A DNA stretch of 64,000 nt from Takakia lepidozioides (taxonomy: Eukaryota > Streptophyta > Takakiopsida > Takakiales > Takakiaceae). The notes below the pieces were generated by a model. It did not search any database. It was not told the origin of the DNA and was given only the letters and a program-made list of their open reading frames with translations. Both the position numbers and the translations under genes were made by a program. Below, in pieces: positions 1 to 11,728 of this stretch; the first letter of the stretch is position 1; each line of letters opens with the position of its first letter. Location of the stretch: positions 4,650,001 to 4,714,000 of the forward strand of contig CM060732.1 of assembly GCA_030704615.1 (NCBI GenBank), written 5' to 3'.

Positions 1-1355
1 GTGCGGAATCACATCATATCTTGCAAGCAGGAGTTCGGCCGGGGGTCGGACATGCACTCAATCTTGGAGGTGAAACGAAGGATTGGATATGACTACATCC
101 AAGGTAGCAGGGTTCCAGGGCAAGGCAGAGAATCTGATCGTTGTCACATTTTTAAAATGTCAACGTGTGGGCCTAGGAGTGGAGTTGACTTGGTCACTCG
201 AATGACAACTGGAAACTTGTCAAATGCTTGGGTGATGTTTGACCACATCAAGCGAATTACAAACCATCAGTGGGTGACCATGGGTGCGCATGTTTATGAC
301 TATCACTCCAAGATGTTCATGACGATTCCAATCTGCGAGATGAAAGGGGAGGACACACAGTCGGAGATACATCTGTGGGAGGGCATAAGCAGGTGGCAAG
401 GGCGGGTTTGCCAAAGCCCAATTTCAGGGGAGTCATGGCAGACAATGCTCAGGCCAACTGGGCAGCAGTGCGTCGTGTGTATGGTGAGGACCCCCAATGG
501 AGGGGAAAGAGAGATCCTGTGGATTCCATTGGATGCAGAGTCTATCTCACTACACTATCAAATTTGTTGCTAGCTCATTCCAAGCTGAACACCGTGTCCT
601 TTGTACGGTGTGGAAGGATGCACCCACATTTGATGACGCGGAGGTTAAGTTTGCTATCATCGAGGCTTGGTGGAACACGTCAGGTGCAGTGGAGACAACC
701 AATCTAGGAGCCTTGCACAGCTGGTTGGGGTGGTGGCATTTCCAGTATGGACAGTTCGGACAGTACATGCGGGAGGTATGATTCCAAACTTTTGCTGCAA
801 TTGTCGTTCTATTACGGACCTTTCCATTTTTCCCTCACCATTGTTTCTGTCCTTGTAGGAGCGGTGCCTGGATTTTGACACGGACATGCCGAACACGAAT
901 ATGGCAAAATCAGTTCACTCCTCCTGGCGAGCGTCTTATGCCGTACATCTGGTGGACGTAATGACGGCCACAACGGAGGACATCGACAGAGCAATCATGC
1001 AGCAAGCCAGGTACTACAAGTCCCTGAGCGGGAAACAATGGGGCTTTGGGCTGGATAGGGAGGAATTGTTGGTACGAACAGCTTCAAGGTCGAAGAATCC
1101 ACCGAAATGGGCGACAACATTGCGAGAGAAGATCAAAGGGACGCCTCTGCACCGCATAGGTGAACACCTAGAGGGGGACGTCTGTACTTGCCCTGTGAGG
1201 CGGAGGATTGAAGAGGAACCCGGGTGCGAAGAGGATTCCTGGAGATCCGACAAGAACATTCGGACAGCACCTCGAGGTCCCGTCACTAGAAGCATTCGTG
1301 TCTTTTCCGAATCGACTGGGTGTCCGCCAACCACTCCGGAAACCACTTGGCAGTA
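1..1355 (+). pseudogene. MULE transposase, copy 1 (5' truncated by the window edge, frameshifted)
   Basis: This is the second half of a Mutator-like transposase, matching the fuller copy at 8199-11728 almost codon for codon. It begins in the stretch with MRNHIISCKQ, runs through the DDE-type core (FDHIKRI, then MADNAQAN) and ends exon 1 at YMRE. A GT-AG intron at 776-858 sits at the same codon as in the other copies, and exon 2 restarts at 859 with ERCLDFDTDMP. The frame changes twice, near 390 and near 495, so the DDE core is broken. Homology stops near 1290, after the APRGPV motif, and the last ~20 codons are unrelated. The C-terminal SWIM finger is missing. The start lies outside the window. 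The family call is firm because five copies align with one another; this copy is dead. Confidence 0.85.
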
Positions 1356-1754
1356 AGCGGGACTACTGGAGAGTTGAAACGGACAATGTGGGCCCACGGG
1401 GGCATTTCAGACGGCGGGCAGAAGTGGGGTCAACGACTCCGGAGTCGTAGCAAAAATCCAGGCTATTTAATTAATTACGTAAATACATAAAATTTGAAAA
1501 AACGGAACTTACAAGTGGTTCTAATTACTGCACATGCGACTAGAAATTAGGGTTCATAATTCGATTAATGGAATAAAGATATTTCTTCATTAAAGTGAAT
1601 ATGTAGTCGACTCAACGACTCCATGAACCACTGCGCATTGATTGCACCCGTGATTAGGGGCCACATTTGCTGACGTGTGTTTCACAAGAACAGGCAAACA
1701 AAATCTGGCCTTGGGGGCTTGCATATTTAAATATGTACTGCCTCCACTTGGAAG
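1356..1754. other. No gene recognised
   Basis: AT-rich sequence after the broken MULE copy. I see no coding potential, no terminal repeat and none of the palindromes that accompany the other MULE copies, so the right end of copy 1 appears to be deleted. Confidence 0.4.
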
Positions 1755-1930
1755 TGACATGGAAGATCCATGGTGACATCGTGAAAGCTGGAATTGTAGG
1801 GTTTGTCATTCTGAACACCGCCCTGGTGGACATGTATGCCGAATGGGGGAGCATTGAAGATGCGAAGGTAGTGTTCGATTGTGGCTCAACGAGATGTGGT
1901 GTCGTGGAGTGCGATGATCCCATTAGCAGC
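1755..1930 (+). pseudogene. PPR repeat fragment
   Basis: One frame reads HGDIVKAGIV, then LNTALVDMYAEWG, then SIEDAKVVFD, which is the L-S pattern of a plant PLS-class pentatricopeptide repeat (an RNA-binding helical repeat of organelle-targeted proteins). It covers little more than one repeat and a half and then drifts out of frame. It is a fragment related to the larger PPR relic at 2123-4420, separated from it by about 190 bp of unrelated sequence. Confidence 0.6.
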
Positions 1931-2122
1931 AAGGCAAGGATGTATGCATGATTTGTGCAGAGGTAGTGATAGCTGAAGGAGTAGGATAGAGTGTGGGTCC
2001 ATATTCATCCAAGAGGGTCGGATTTCAAGCTCCAGATTACATATGGATCCCTGTGGAAGGATAGCTACAAGAAACCTCCATGGGTAGGTGGTTAGCTGGA
2101 AGCGGCAGCTGTAGCGGCACAG

Positions 2123-4420
2123 TTGATAAAATCAGGCACCTCAACCATGACCACAGCTTCTGGAAGAGGATCAAGCGAGGGAGTCCACAATGCCTCTTCT
2201 GGCACTTACGGGCATGTGAAGATGTTTTATGAGGTAGGCAGACTGAAAGAGGCTCTACAAACTTTGAACCAAAGAGGCATTTCAGCAGATGTAGATACGT
2301 ATGTGTATCTCTTGCATAAGTGCATCAAGATGAAAGGCCTAGAAGTTGGAAAGCAGGTGCACACTCACATTGTCCAAAGTTGATTCACGCCGAACGTTTT
2401 TCTACTCAACAACCTTGTCAACATGTATGTTAAGGGGAGCATCATGGATGATCACCAAGTGTCAACACAGAATGCCTCAACGATCTTTGATCACGTGGAA
2501 TATAACGTTGGCAGGATTATCAAGCATGGGCGAAGGGGTGAAGCTTTGGAGACCTGTGAGCAAATGATGCGCGAAGGGGTGAAGCCCAACCACATCGCAT
2601 TTTTATGTGTTTGCACTGCGTGTGCAAGCCTGGAAAAGGGGAACGAGGTCCATGGTGACATCGGTCAAAGCTGGAATTGCACCAGATGTCATTCTAAACA
2701 TTGCCCTGACCTGGACATGTATGCCAAATGTGGATGCATTGAGGATGCAAAGGGAGTTTTCGACACTATGGCTAAACGAGATGTGGTGTTGTGGAGCGCG
2801 ATGCTTGCAGGGTATGCACAACAGGGACGTGGGATGGATGCTTTGGAGACCTATGATCAAATGATGGGGGAGGGGGTGAAGCCCGGCCACTTTGATGCTT
2901 GTGCAAGCCTGGCAGCCCTGGACAAGGGCAAAGAGGTGCATGGGGATATCATCAAAGCTGGAATTGTACCAAATGTCATTCTGAACACTGCCCTGGCAGC
3001 TTTGGAAAAGGGGAAAGAGGTCCATGGCGACATCTTCAGAGCTGGAATTGTACCAAATGTCATTCTGAACCATACCCTGGTGGACATGTATGCAAAATGT
3101 GGGCGCATCGAGCCTGGACAAGGGCAAAGAGGTGCATAGGGTATCATCAAAGTTGGAATTGTACCAAATGTCATTATGAACACTGCCCTGGCAGCTCTGG
3201 AAAAGGGGAAAGAGGTCCATGGCGACATCTTCAGAGCTGGAATTGTACCAAATGTCATTCTGAACCATATCCTGGTGGACATGTATGCAAAATGTGGGTG
3301 CATTGAGCCCTGGACAAGGGCAAAGAGGTGCATGGGGTATCATCAAAGCTGGAATTGTACCAATGTCATTATGAACACTGCCCTAGCAGGTCTGGAAAAG
3401 GGGAAAGAGGTCCATGGTGACATCTTCAGAGCTGGAATTGTAGCAAATGTCATTCTGAACCATACCCTGGTGGACATGTATGCAAAATGTGGGTGCATCT
3501 AGGATGCAAAGGGAGTGTTCGACACTATGGCTGAATGAGATGTGGTGTCGTGGAGTGCGATGCTTGCAGGGTATGCATGGCAGGGACGTGGGATGGAGGC
3601 TTTGGAGACCTACGAGCAAAGGATGGGGGAAGCACATCATGTTTGTGTGCATTTGCAATGCTTGTGCAAGCCTGGCAGCCCTGGAGAAGGGGAAGAGGTG
3701 CATGGGGATATCATCAAAGCTGGAATTGTGCCAAATGTCAATCTGAACACTGCCCTGGCATCTTTGGAAAAGGGGAAAGAGGTCCATGGTGTCATCTTCA
3801 GAGCTGGAATTGTATCAGATGTCATTCTGAACAATACCCTGGATGCAAAATGTGGGTGCATCTAGGATGCAAAGGGAGTGTTTGACACTATGGCTGAATG
3901 AGATGTGGTGTCGTGGAGTGCGATGCTTGTAGGGTATGCACGGCAGGGACATGGGATGGAGGCTTTGGAGACCTATGAGCAAATGATGGGGGAAGCACAT
4001 CATGTTTGTGTGCATTTGCAATGTGCGTGCAAGCCTGGCAGCCTTGGAGAAGGGCAAGAGGTGCATAGGGATATCATCAAAGCTGGAATTGTGCCAAATG
4101 TCAATCTGAACACTGCCCTAGCAGCTTTGGAAATGGGGAAAGAGGTGCATGGCGACATCTTCAGAGTGGAATTGTACCAGATGACATTCTGAACAATACC
4201 CTGGTGGACATGTTTGCAAAATGTGGGTGCATCTAGGATGCAAAGGGAGTGTTCGACACTATGGCTGAATGAGATGTGGTGTCGTGGAGTGCGATGCTTG
4301 CAGGGTATGCACAGCAGGGATGTGGAATGGAGGCTTTGGAGAGCTATGAGCAAATGATGGGGGAAGCACATCATGTTTGTGTGCATTTGCAATGCTTGTG
4401 CAAGACTAGAAGCCGGCCTG
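2123..4420 (+). pseudogene. PLS-class PPR protein gene, broken and internally expanded
   Basis: The first frame (2123-2380) has PPR-like helices (GRLKEALQTL, then GLEVGKQVHTHIVQS). It ends in a TGA at 2381-2383, after which the same frame resumes with FTPNVFLLNNLVNMY. Further repeats follow, with motifs such as GEALETCEQMMREGVKPNHI, DMYAKCGCIEDAKGVFDTM and WSAMLAGYAQQG. These are typical of plant PLS-type PPR proteins, which bind organellar RNA. From 2880 onward the gene consists of near-identical copies of two or three helices with several stops and frame changes. No E or DYW domain is visible before homology fades near 4420. The gene is not functional as read. Family membership is clear; the identity of the parent gene is unknown. 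Confidence 0.8.
2919..4245 (+). repeat. Tandem duplication inside the PPR relic (~196 bp and ~367 bp units)
   Basis: Three consecutive ~196-200 bp units at about 2919-3115, 3106-3305 and 3305-3500 each encode the pair KGKEVHGDIIKAGIVPNV and KGKEVHGDIFRAGIVPNV. They are followed by longer units starting at 3502, 3865 and 4236 (spacing 363 and 371 bp). The longer units add the segment beginning GGATGCAAAGGGAGTGTT and each carry the same TAG and TGA stops. Because the stops are shared, the longer duplications arose after the reading frame was lost. Confidence 0.8.
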
Positions 4421-4424
4421 GAGA

Positions 4425-5085
4425 AGGGCACCGTATGGGTAATTGCGGGGGCTGCTCTTGTCCGCGATGGTGTAACCGATGTGTTACTGCCTCTTTGTGG
4501 TGTCTTGGAGGGATCCACCGTCTCTGTGCGTCCCTCGCTTACATTGGCATCTGTCATTTGGGCACCCCTGGCCTCTTCAGTGGGCTTTTCTCTTTCCTCC
4601 TGGCTAGCCTTCTGTCTCGCTTGTTCTTTTGCCCTCTCTTTTGCCCTCTCAGGGGCTTTTTGTTTCTTACTAGGGCTAGCAGCAGGGGAGCCCTCCAAGA
4701 CGACCACCTTTGATTGAGGAGAAGGAAGACCCTCGCGCGCACTACTCACTCCCCCCTCCGCAGCCCGTGACGGCTCTCTCGCCGGGGATTGCATGTGCTT
4801 AGCTTTCTTCTTCTTATTTGCGTGGGCGGGCCCTACTGCATGTGCATCAACAACCTCCATTTCCGGATCTGCTATCCTCACGTCCTCACGCCCTTCACCT
4901 GCCATGCTACCTGCACCAACCTCCCCAATGCCTATTCTGTCGTACCCTCGCTGCAGGTCCTCCCGTCCACCAACAAAAGGTTGAAGTTTTCCCTCTCGCC
5001 CCAAGTTGGGCGATTCAAACATGCGATGAGTTGGAGCGGTCGATGATACCACCAGCGTGCCGGGCTCGTCATCACTCTGTCATTC
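4425..5085 (-). pseudogene. Unrecognised coding-like block, charged and low-complexity
   Basis: The minus strand is open for over 200 codons. From the N-terminal end it reads DEPGTLVVSSTAPTHR, then a region with NKKKKAKH (possible nuclear signal), then a long Lys/Arg/Glu/Ala-rich stretch (PERAKERAKEQARQKASQEE) and a Ser/Thr/Pro-rich end. No domain is recognisable. The composition looks like a real intrinsically disordered segment rather than a chance frame, and upstream pieces appear in another frame (5086-5200), suggesting an intron or frameshift. At 4425 it fuses to antisense PPR sequence, so that edge is a rearrangement. It may be part of a mobile-element protein. Confidence 0.35.
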
Positions 5086-5850
5086 CCAAAATCGTCAGAA
5101 CCAACATCGGTGCCAAAACCAGCATCGCAACGAGCAGCGCAACCACCATAGCAACAATCGTGGAACAACAATGAAAACAAATCCAACCAATGCCTAAGAA
5201 TGACATGCACAAGCAGCCTTCTCCAGAGCTGCCGGCTTTGCACACGCATTGCAAACTATCTAAGGTTCACTCAACCGGTAATATGAAACACGATGAACAA
5301 ATGATCAGGAATTCCATAAGACGGGAAAACAGGGTGAAATGTTTTGAAGGCACTTCATCTTCTCAGCTCAGCATGGATTTCCTCAATTTTTAACCACTCA
5401 GACCTTGATCATTCTTCGCAACAGCTGCTGCTTTTGCGAGGCAGCCATACGCTTCTAGCGATGCCAGGATGAAGATGCAAAAACAAAGCGAAACAACAAA
5501 GCGAAAGCGAACAAAGCGAAAGCAGAAGTGGCTTGCCTGAGAGTACTCGGCTTCAGTTGGCGCGGGTTGTGAGCAAGACACTGGAATCTCCTGCTGGAGC
5601 TTAAGTTTGGCCGAGAGATTGGCTGTCGTCCGTAGTACAAAGCTTTCAACTTCCGCCGCGGTCTGGATGTGAGGTCTCTCTCAGGAGAGCCATGCCCTTC
5701 AGGCGGCATAAGTCCCAGCCAAAATGGAAAAAGATCTCAGTTTTTTGGGGTACATGCCTCGAATAGAAGTTAATCCAAGATTAGCATCAGATTTAGGGTA
5801 CGTATCGAGGAAGCCATGTGTCGCCAGCCCGAATAAAAACGGACGGCGGT
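5086..5850. other. No gene recognised
   Basis: Mixed sequence between the coding-like block and the palindrome arrays. A purine-rich stretch near 5475-5535 repeats AAAGCGAAA-type words. No frame is convincing. Confidence 0.35.
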
Positions 5851-5885
5851 GGACATTTAATGCCCAACTACGCAATTAAATGTCC
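5851..5885. repeat. Inverted repeat at the left edge of the palindrome region
   Basis: GGACATTTAAT at 5851-5861 is the exact reverse complement of ATTAAATGTCC at 5875-5885, an 11-bp stem with a 13-base loop. It lies directly before the first palindromic unit and may mark the left boundary of the MULE, but it does not resemble the right terminal motif. Confidence 0.5.
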
Positions 5886-6960
5886 GATAAAGCCCTCCCT
5901 GTCGGATGAAATATGACGCAACTCGGCCCGGAATTTCCAACGTAGAGGTAATTCGAAGCGCAGCAGAATAGAATTCCGGCGCCGGATTTCCATCCTGCAG
6001 GTAATTCGGAGCGCGGATGGATGGAAATCCAGCGCCAGATTTCCATCCGCCAGGTACGGCGGCGCGCAAAATTTCCGTCATGCAGGTAATTCGGAGAGCA
6101 GCAGGATGGAAATTCAGCGCCGAATTTCCATCTTGTCAGGTAGGGCGTTGCGCAAAATTTCCGTCACGCAGGTAATTTGGAGCCGGATGGATGGAAATCC
6201 GGCGCCGGATTTCCATCCTGCCAGGTAGGGCGGCGGCGTGCGAAATTTCCGCCACGCAGGTAATTCGGAGCGGATGGATGGAAATCCGGCGCCAGATTTC
6301 CATCTGCCAGGTTGGTCAGAGAGCGGATGGATGGAAATTCGGCGCCGGATTTCCATCCTGCCAAGGAAGGGCAACGCGCGAAATTTCCGCCACGCAGGTG
6401 ATTCGTAGCCGGATGGATGGAAATCCGGCGCCGGATTTCCATCTTGTCAGGTAGGGCGGCGCGCGAAATTTCCGCCACGCAGGTAATTCGGAGCGGATGG
6501 ATGGAAATCCGGCGCCGGATTTCCATCTGCCAGGTTGGTCGGAGAGCAGATGGATGGAAATTCGGCGCCGGATTTTCATCCGCCAGGTTGGTCGGAGAGC
6601 GGATGGATGGAAATTCGGCGCCGGATTTCCATCCTGCCAGGAAGGGCGGCGCGTGAAATTTCCGCCACGCAGGTAATTCGGAGCCGGATGGATGGAAATC
6701 CGGCACCGGATTTTCATCCTGTCAGGTAGGGCGGCGCGCAAAATTTCCGCCACGCAGGTAATTCGGAGCGGATGGATGGAAATCCGGCGCCGAATTTCCA
6801 TCCGGCAGGTAGGGCGGCGCGCAAAATTTCCGTCATGCAGGTAATTCGGAGCAGATTAGGATGGAAATTCGGCGCCGAATTTCCATCCAGCAGGTAACTC
6901 GGATCGCTGGCGGATGGAAATTCGGCACCGAATTTCCATTCGCTAGGTAAGTCGAAGCGC
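5886..6960. repeat. Array of ~22-bp GC-core palindromes (MULE 5' region)
   Basis: More than a dozen copies of a self-complementary motif, GGAAATYCGG joined to CGCCGRATTTCC with a central GGCGCC. An example is the perfect 22-bp palindrome at 6193-6214. They are usually extended to GATGGATGGAAAT...ATTTCCATC and separated by related spacers that include the half-site variant GCGCGCGAAATTTCCGCC and the word CAGGTAATTCGGAGC. The period is irregular, roughly 55-90 bp. Both strands show long open frames here (MEIRRRISIHP-like), but these are translations of the repeat. The same palindrome occurs beside three other MULE fragments in this window. Confidence 0.9.
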
Positions 6961-7082
6961 TGAATTACCTTCCTGCAGGAGCGTGGCCGCTTGGTCTGTT
7001 AGTTTTGTGGCTGAAGTCCACTTTTAGACGCGTTTTTCATGGAATCCTTGACTGCTACAGGGAAATCCGAACGGCCTCGGAC

Positions 7083-7860
7083 GGAAATTCGGCGCCGTTT
7101 TTCCATCCTGGGAGGTTTTTATATCGTCCAGTTTTGGGCCTCACCACCCGACCGGACTTCCTTTGAGGGGGCCCGGATGGGAATTCGGCGCCGAATTTCC
7201 ATCCGGGGGATGGTCTCTGTCGGACAGGTGCCGGCCTCTCCGCCCGAGGCGACTTCGTCCGGGCGTCCCCTGTTGGATATTCGGTGCCGAATTTCCATCC
7301 GGGGGTTGAAATGTGACGGCCAGGTGTCGGCCTCTCCCCCCTCCCCGACTGCATCTGAACGGCCCCGGATGGAAATTCGGCGCCGTTTTCCCATCTGGGG
7401 AGGTTTTTATGTCGGCCAATTTTCGGCCTGCCCCCCCGACATGACTTCGTTTGGGGGGCCCGGATGGAAATTCGGCGCCGAATCTCCATCCAGGGGATGC
7501 TCTCTGTCGAACACGCGCCGGCCTCTACGCCGGAGGCGACTTCATCCGGGCTTCCCCTCTTGGATATTCGGTGCCGAATTTCCGTCCGGGGGTTGTAATA
7601 TGAGGGCCAAGTGGCGGCCTTTCCCCCAAGCCGACTGCATCCGAACGGCCTCGGATGGAAATTATGTCGGCCAGTTTTCGGCCTGACCCCCCGACACGAC
7701 TTCCTTTGGGGGGATCCGAATGGAAATTCGGCGCATCCGGGGGTTGTTCTCTGTCGGACAGGTTCCGGCCTCTCTGCCCGAGGCAACTTCATACGTGCGG
7801 CCCCTGCTGGATATTCGGTGCCGAATTTTCATCCGGGGGTAGTAATGTGACGGCACGGTG
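7083..7860. repeat. Higher-order palindrome array, three ~287-bp units of three monomers
   Basis: Three monomer types of about 96 bp alternate in order. One is centred on GGAAATTCGGCGCCG followed by TTTTTCCATC. The second has GGGAATTCGGCG with a full palindrome. The third has GATATTCGGTGCCGAATTTCC-like sequence. The first type starts at 7083, 7371 and 7657, giving spacings of 288 and 286 bp. The third unit has lost the right half of its first palindrome. The spacers are C-rich and carry CCGGCCTCTC and CCGACTGCATC words. The array ends about 340 bp before the transposase frame. Confidence 0.85.
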
Positions 7861-8198
7861 CCGGCTTCTCTCCTTCAGCCGACATCATCCGGACGGCCCC
7901 CCACTTTCTGACTGCATACCGTTGGCAGTTATTGCACAAAGACCAGGGGCCGCATTCCTAAGACAAGGTTCATTAACACTCTGACTGTGGATTTTTGAGA
8001 TAGTTGGCTCCCTGGATTTGGATCAGGCTTCGTCGCTCGGACAAATCGGCACCGCATTCATTCCCATCGCTGCATCCCCCTTCTACCAGGGAGCTTGCCC
8101 GCACGCCATCCTGGGAGTCTTGTGTGCACATCTCCCATGGCGGAAAACCCGAGCGCTACAGTATACTGCCCTCCTCACGAGCATAGAGCTTCATTTCC
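7861..8198. other. Leader between palindrome array and transposase
   Basis: Unique-looking sequence with no palindromes. It is the expected place for the MULE promoter and 5' untranslated region, but I cannot point to a specific TATA box or start site. Confidence 0.3.
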
Positions 8199-11100
8199 GT
8201 GCAGATGGGACATTTCTCGGGTGATGGAGAAATATCTGTGCGTTCGATACCACTGAAATCGGGGTCGGTTTTTTTGGAGGAGGAAAGGAAGGACTCAAAC
8301 GGCGTTGTTGTCGAGAGTATTGTTGTGCTCCACGATGATTTCGGCGATGGCAGGGAATGGCGAGTTCCACCATTGGACAGCGTCATATACAGGGCTGTTG
8401 GGGACTTCATTTGCCCGCCAAATGCACCTTCTATCCTGGCGCCTTCCACAAAACAATCCGCGAATCAGAGAGTGGCTACCTCAAAGAGAGAAGTCCGCAA
8501 CGAAGTAAATCCAGAGCCGAACCCATCCATGAAGACGAGCGAGAACCGAGTTGTTCACAATCTGTCCGACTCAGACGAGGTCATGGAAGTTCCGAGGTCG
8601 TCCTGGAGATCAGGCAAGTCCTCAATGGACGTCAGTGGACGAGGGAGTCATATTCCCAGCACGAGCACCGCAGTTCGATCTATTCTTGAAATTCTGCGAG
8701 GGCTTCACATGGAGGGACACCACTCGGAGCTGGCCGGGCTGGACTACAGCAAGTTCGCAATTAAATCGGTTACATGCCTTCCCGCAGACGTCGACGGTAA
8801 TATCTTCTTTGAGTTCCCTCCTCGGACGGACTACTCGAGGGCGTCCGGAATGTTGACAGATATGGATAGAAAACATGATGGTCATCCTTGGTGCGTCACC
8901 AAAACCACCAGCATGAAGATGCTCGATGGTGTGCGGGTGCGCTACGTTGTTTGCGCGGGCGCGTTGCGGTGTTTCTCCCCAACTTGCTTCCATTTTAAAT
9001 CCAGAGGTCACAGGAACGAGACCGATTGGACAGGCACAGCTCATCAACCATTTCGAGCTCAGGAGAAGGTTCCAAACTCCACATTTAAATGTGCGCATTG
9101 CAAAGAACCACCACACTGCATGTCTGTTTGTAATGCCAAGCAGTTGTATGTGTTGCACCGTTTCCCTGACCTCACCCGAGCTTGCATACACGTTGGTTCC
9201 CATTGTCACAAATTGGCGAGGGGGAACTCGCGGGAGGCTGCCCACAAGGCAGAGCAGCTTGTTCAGGAGGAGGTTAAGTTGAGACCGGGTGCCAAACCCA
9301 AACAGATACAGCTCCAAGCCGCCCATAAGATGACATTGGCCAGAATTATGTCGGAAGACGGCTCCGATAGAGTTCCTCTCGATGAGAAGGAAATGGAGGC
9401 ATTGCTGGAGTCGGTGTCCCACGTATGTTCACCGAATGTCCGAAACCACATTGTCTCATGCAAACAGAAAATTGGGCGTGGCTCGGATATGCACTCCATT
9501 CTGGAGGTGAAGCGACGATGTGGATATGACTACATTCATGGAAGTAGGTTTCCAGGACAAGGGACTGAGGCAGATCGTTGTTTCGTATTCAAAATGTCCA
9601 CGTGTGGACCTGGCAGCGGTGTCGAACTGGTCGACAGGATGACGAGTGGGAACTTGTCAAACAGTTGGGTCATGTTCGACCATATCAAGCGAATTACATA
9701 TCACCAGTGGGTGACAATGGGTGCACATGTCTACGACACCCACTGCAGGATGCTAATGACAATTGCTATTTGTGAGATGAAAGGAGAGGACACACAATCG
9801 GAGATGCTTCTTTGGCAGGGAATAAATAAACAGATGGCCAAGGCGGGATTGCCCCCTCCCAATTTCCGTGGTTTCATGGCGGACAACGCACAAGCAAATT
9901 GGGCTGCCATCCGAAGGGTGTACGGGCAAGACCCCAATGTTCCCATGGAAGGCAATGAGAGATCTTGTGGGTTCCATTTTCTGCAGAGCCTTTCGCAGTA
10001 CACAACCAGGCTCGTGGCACCAGATTTCAGAGAGGAGCACCGTTCCATGTGTCTTGCGTGGAAGCGCGCTCCCACCTTGGATGATGCAGAGACTCAGTTT
10101 GCATGTATACGGGCTTGGTGGACATCGTCAGGTGCTGTAAGGAAATCAGACGAGGGAGCAATGGTCAGTTGGCTAGCATGGTGGCATTATCGTTTCCTCC
10201 AGTTCGGCGACTATATGCGGGAGGTGAGTTGCAGGAATTCGCGTCCCGTTGAATATTATTCTTGGCATTATTTGTAACTTGCTTGTAACCTCAACATGTG
10301 CTTGTGCAGGAAATGTGTCTCGACTCCGACACCGACATGCCCACGACAAACATGGCCGAATCAGTGCATTCTTCCTGGCGTGCCTCCTCTGCGGCGCATC
10401 TGGTGGACATCATCACTGCCACAACGGAGGACATTGTGAGGTCAATTATGCAGCAATGCAGGTACAACGAGTTCTTGAAAGGGAAACAGTGGGGCTTGGG
10501 GCCGGACAGGCAGGAAATGCTGATGCGGACTGCCTCCAGATCGAAGAATCCTCGGAAGTGGGCGGCGGCCTTGCGAGAGGGCCTTCGGGACACGCCATTG
10601 CTTCGAAGAGGCCAACATTTGGAAGGAGATGTTCATACCCGTCCAGTGAGACGAAGACTTGACGAGGCACCTGGCGGGGAAGAGGATTCATGGCGAGCTG
10701 ACAAGAATATTCGCACGCTCCCTCGTGGTCCCGTGATGTTGCCCGAGGAGGTCTCGTCGAGCACCGCAAGTCCTGCACGTTCAAGATCGTCATCTCCTTT
10801 GAGCACAGGGCACGTGCCCGAGGAACATAACGAGCCATCTGTAGTAACGCAGTACAATATACCCATTGTGGAGACAAGAGTGTCGGAGTCACAGTGGAGA
10901 ATTGCAAGGACATTGCCGACATTTCAAGGGAAGTGCTGCGCCATTCGGGTGGATACGAGAGCACGCTGTGGTGAGATGATTTGGAGGAACCCACACGGTG
11001 CTGTACCTGCACCTTGTTTCAGCGGCAGATTTTTTACTCCCACATTTGCTCACTTCACAACGCAGACATTTTGCTTCTGTAGGCACGACATAATGACCTG

Positions 11101-11728
11101 TGTATTTGGCAAGCCCAAATACGGGATTCAGGGAATGCCGGAGCCTCCAGGCGTCTGGCCTGTTGCACCGGGTTGCAGCCTCTCTTAGAATGAGGCGGAT
11201 GCTCTATCTGCAGCAGGATTTTGTATGGTGCAACGCACAGACGTCCCGGCCCACGCATTTCCAGTTCCTTAGACCCAGCCATTGCAGACTGCTCGGTCCA
11301 GTAGAGACGGATTGGACAATTCTGCACATCCCACAATGCGATTCGGAAGAGTGAAGAGACGACACCCTCCCAACAAGTTGAATGAGACTCGGATTGCCAA
11401 TGCTCTTGGGATGGCTTGCACTATTCAGAGCTCCGTGGACGTACCTCCACCCGGCCTTGGGCGTGTTTATCGGATGGCAACGGCCGACTCGGCTGTACGC
11501 GACAATGTATACACAATTACGATTGGAGTGGAGCCGACTTGCAATTGTACGGACTTCTCGTTGATGGAAGCAAAGAAGGGTTCAAAGTATTATCCGTGCA
11601 AGCATCTGTATTACATTTACCTGAAGAGGTTGAGGATGAACGTGACTATTGATGACTTTATTCATGCACCGGCGTTGAGCGTGAACGAGCTGCACAAACT
11701 CCTCCTTAGGGATTCCAGAAATCATTGA
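8199..11728 (+). pseudogene. MULE transposase with SWIM finger, copy 2 (two premature stops)
   Basis: Exon 1 (8199-10223) is open for about 675 codons and exon 2 starts at 10310 after a GT-AG intron (10224-10309, phase 0, GAG then GAA). From the N-terminus there is an acidic/serine region and a conserved domain with DGHPWCVTKT. A Cys/His cluster follows (FKCAHCKEPP, then CIHVGSHCH). The DDE core comes next, with FDHIKRI supplying one Asp and FMADNAQANWAAIRRVYG another. The SWIM zinc finger (CNC at 11539, CKH near 11597) lies near the C-terminus. Exon 2 has two in-frame TAG codons at 11186-11188 and 11270-11272. Copy 3 has glutamine at the first, and at the second a proline-glutamine context. 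The start ATG at 8199 is the first in frame, but upstream coding cannot be excluded. The family catalyses DNA cut-and-paste in the nucleus. Confidence 0.9.

Noticed and set aside
2603-3346. Minus-strand frame of 247 codons opposite the PPR relic
   Set aside because: It is the antisense of a repeated coding sequence and has no domain of its own.
5857-6801. Long arginine- and isoleucine-rich frames on both strands
   Set aside because: They repeat MEIRRRISIHP-like blocks because the underlying palindrome array is periodic; both strands are open equally, so they are not genes.
7039-7792. Two ~220-245 codon frames, one on each strand
   Set aside because: Same reason: translation of the higher-order palindrome array.
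11186-11272. Rescue of TAG codons by U-to-C RNA editing, known from fern and hornwort organelles
   Set aside because: These are nuclear transposon copies, editing of this type is organellar, and the TGA in copy 3 replaces tryptophan, which U-to-C editing would not restore.
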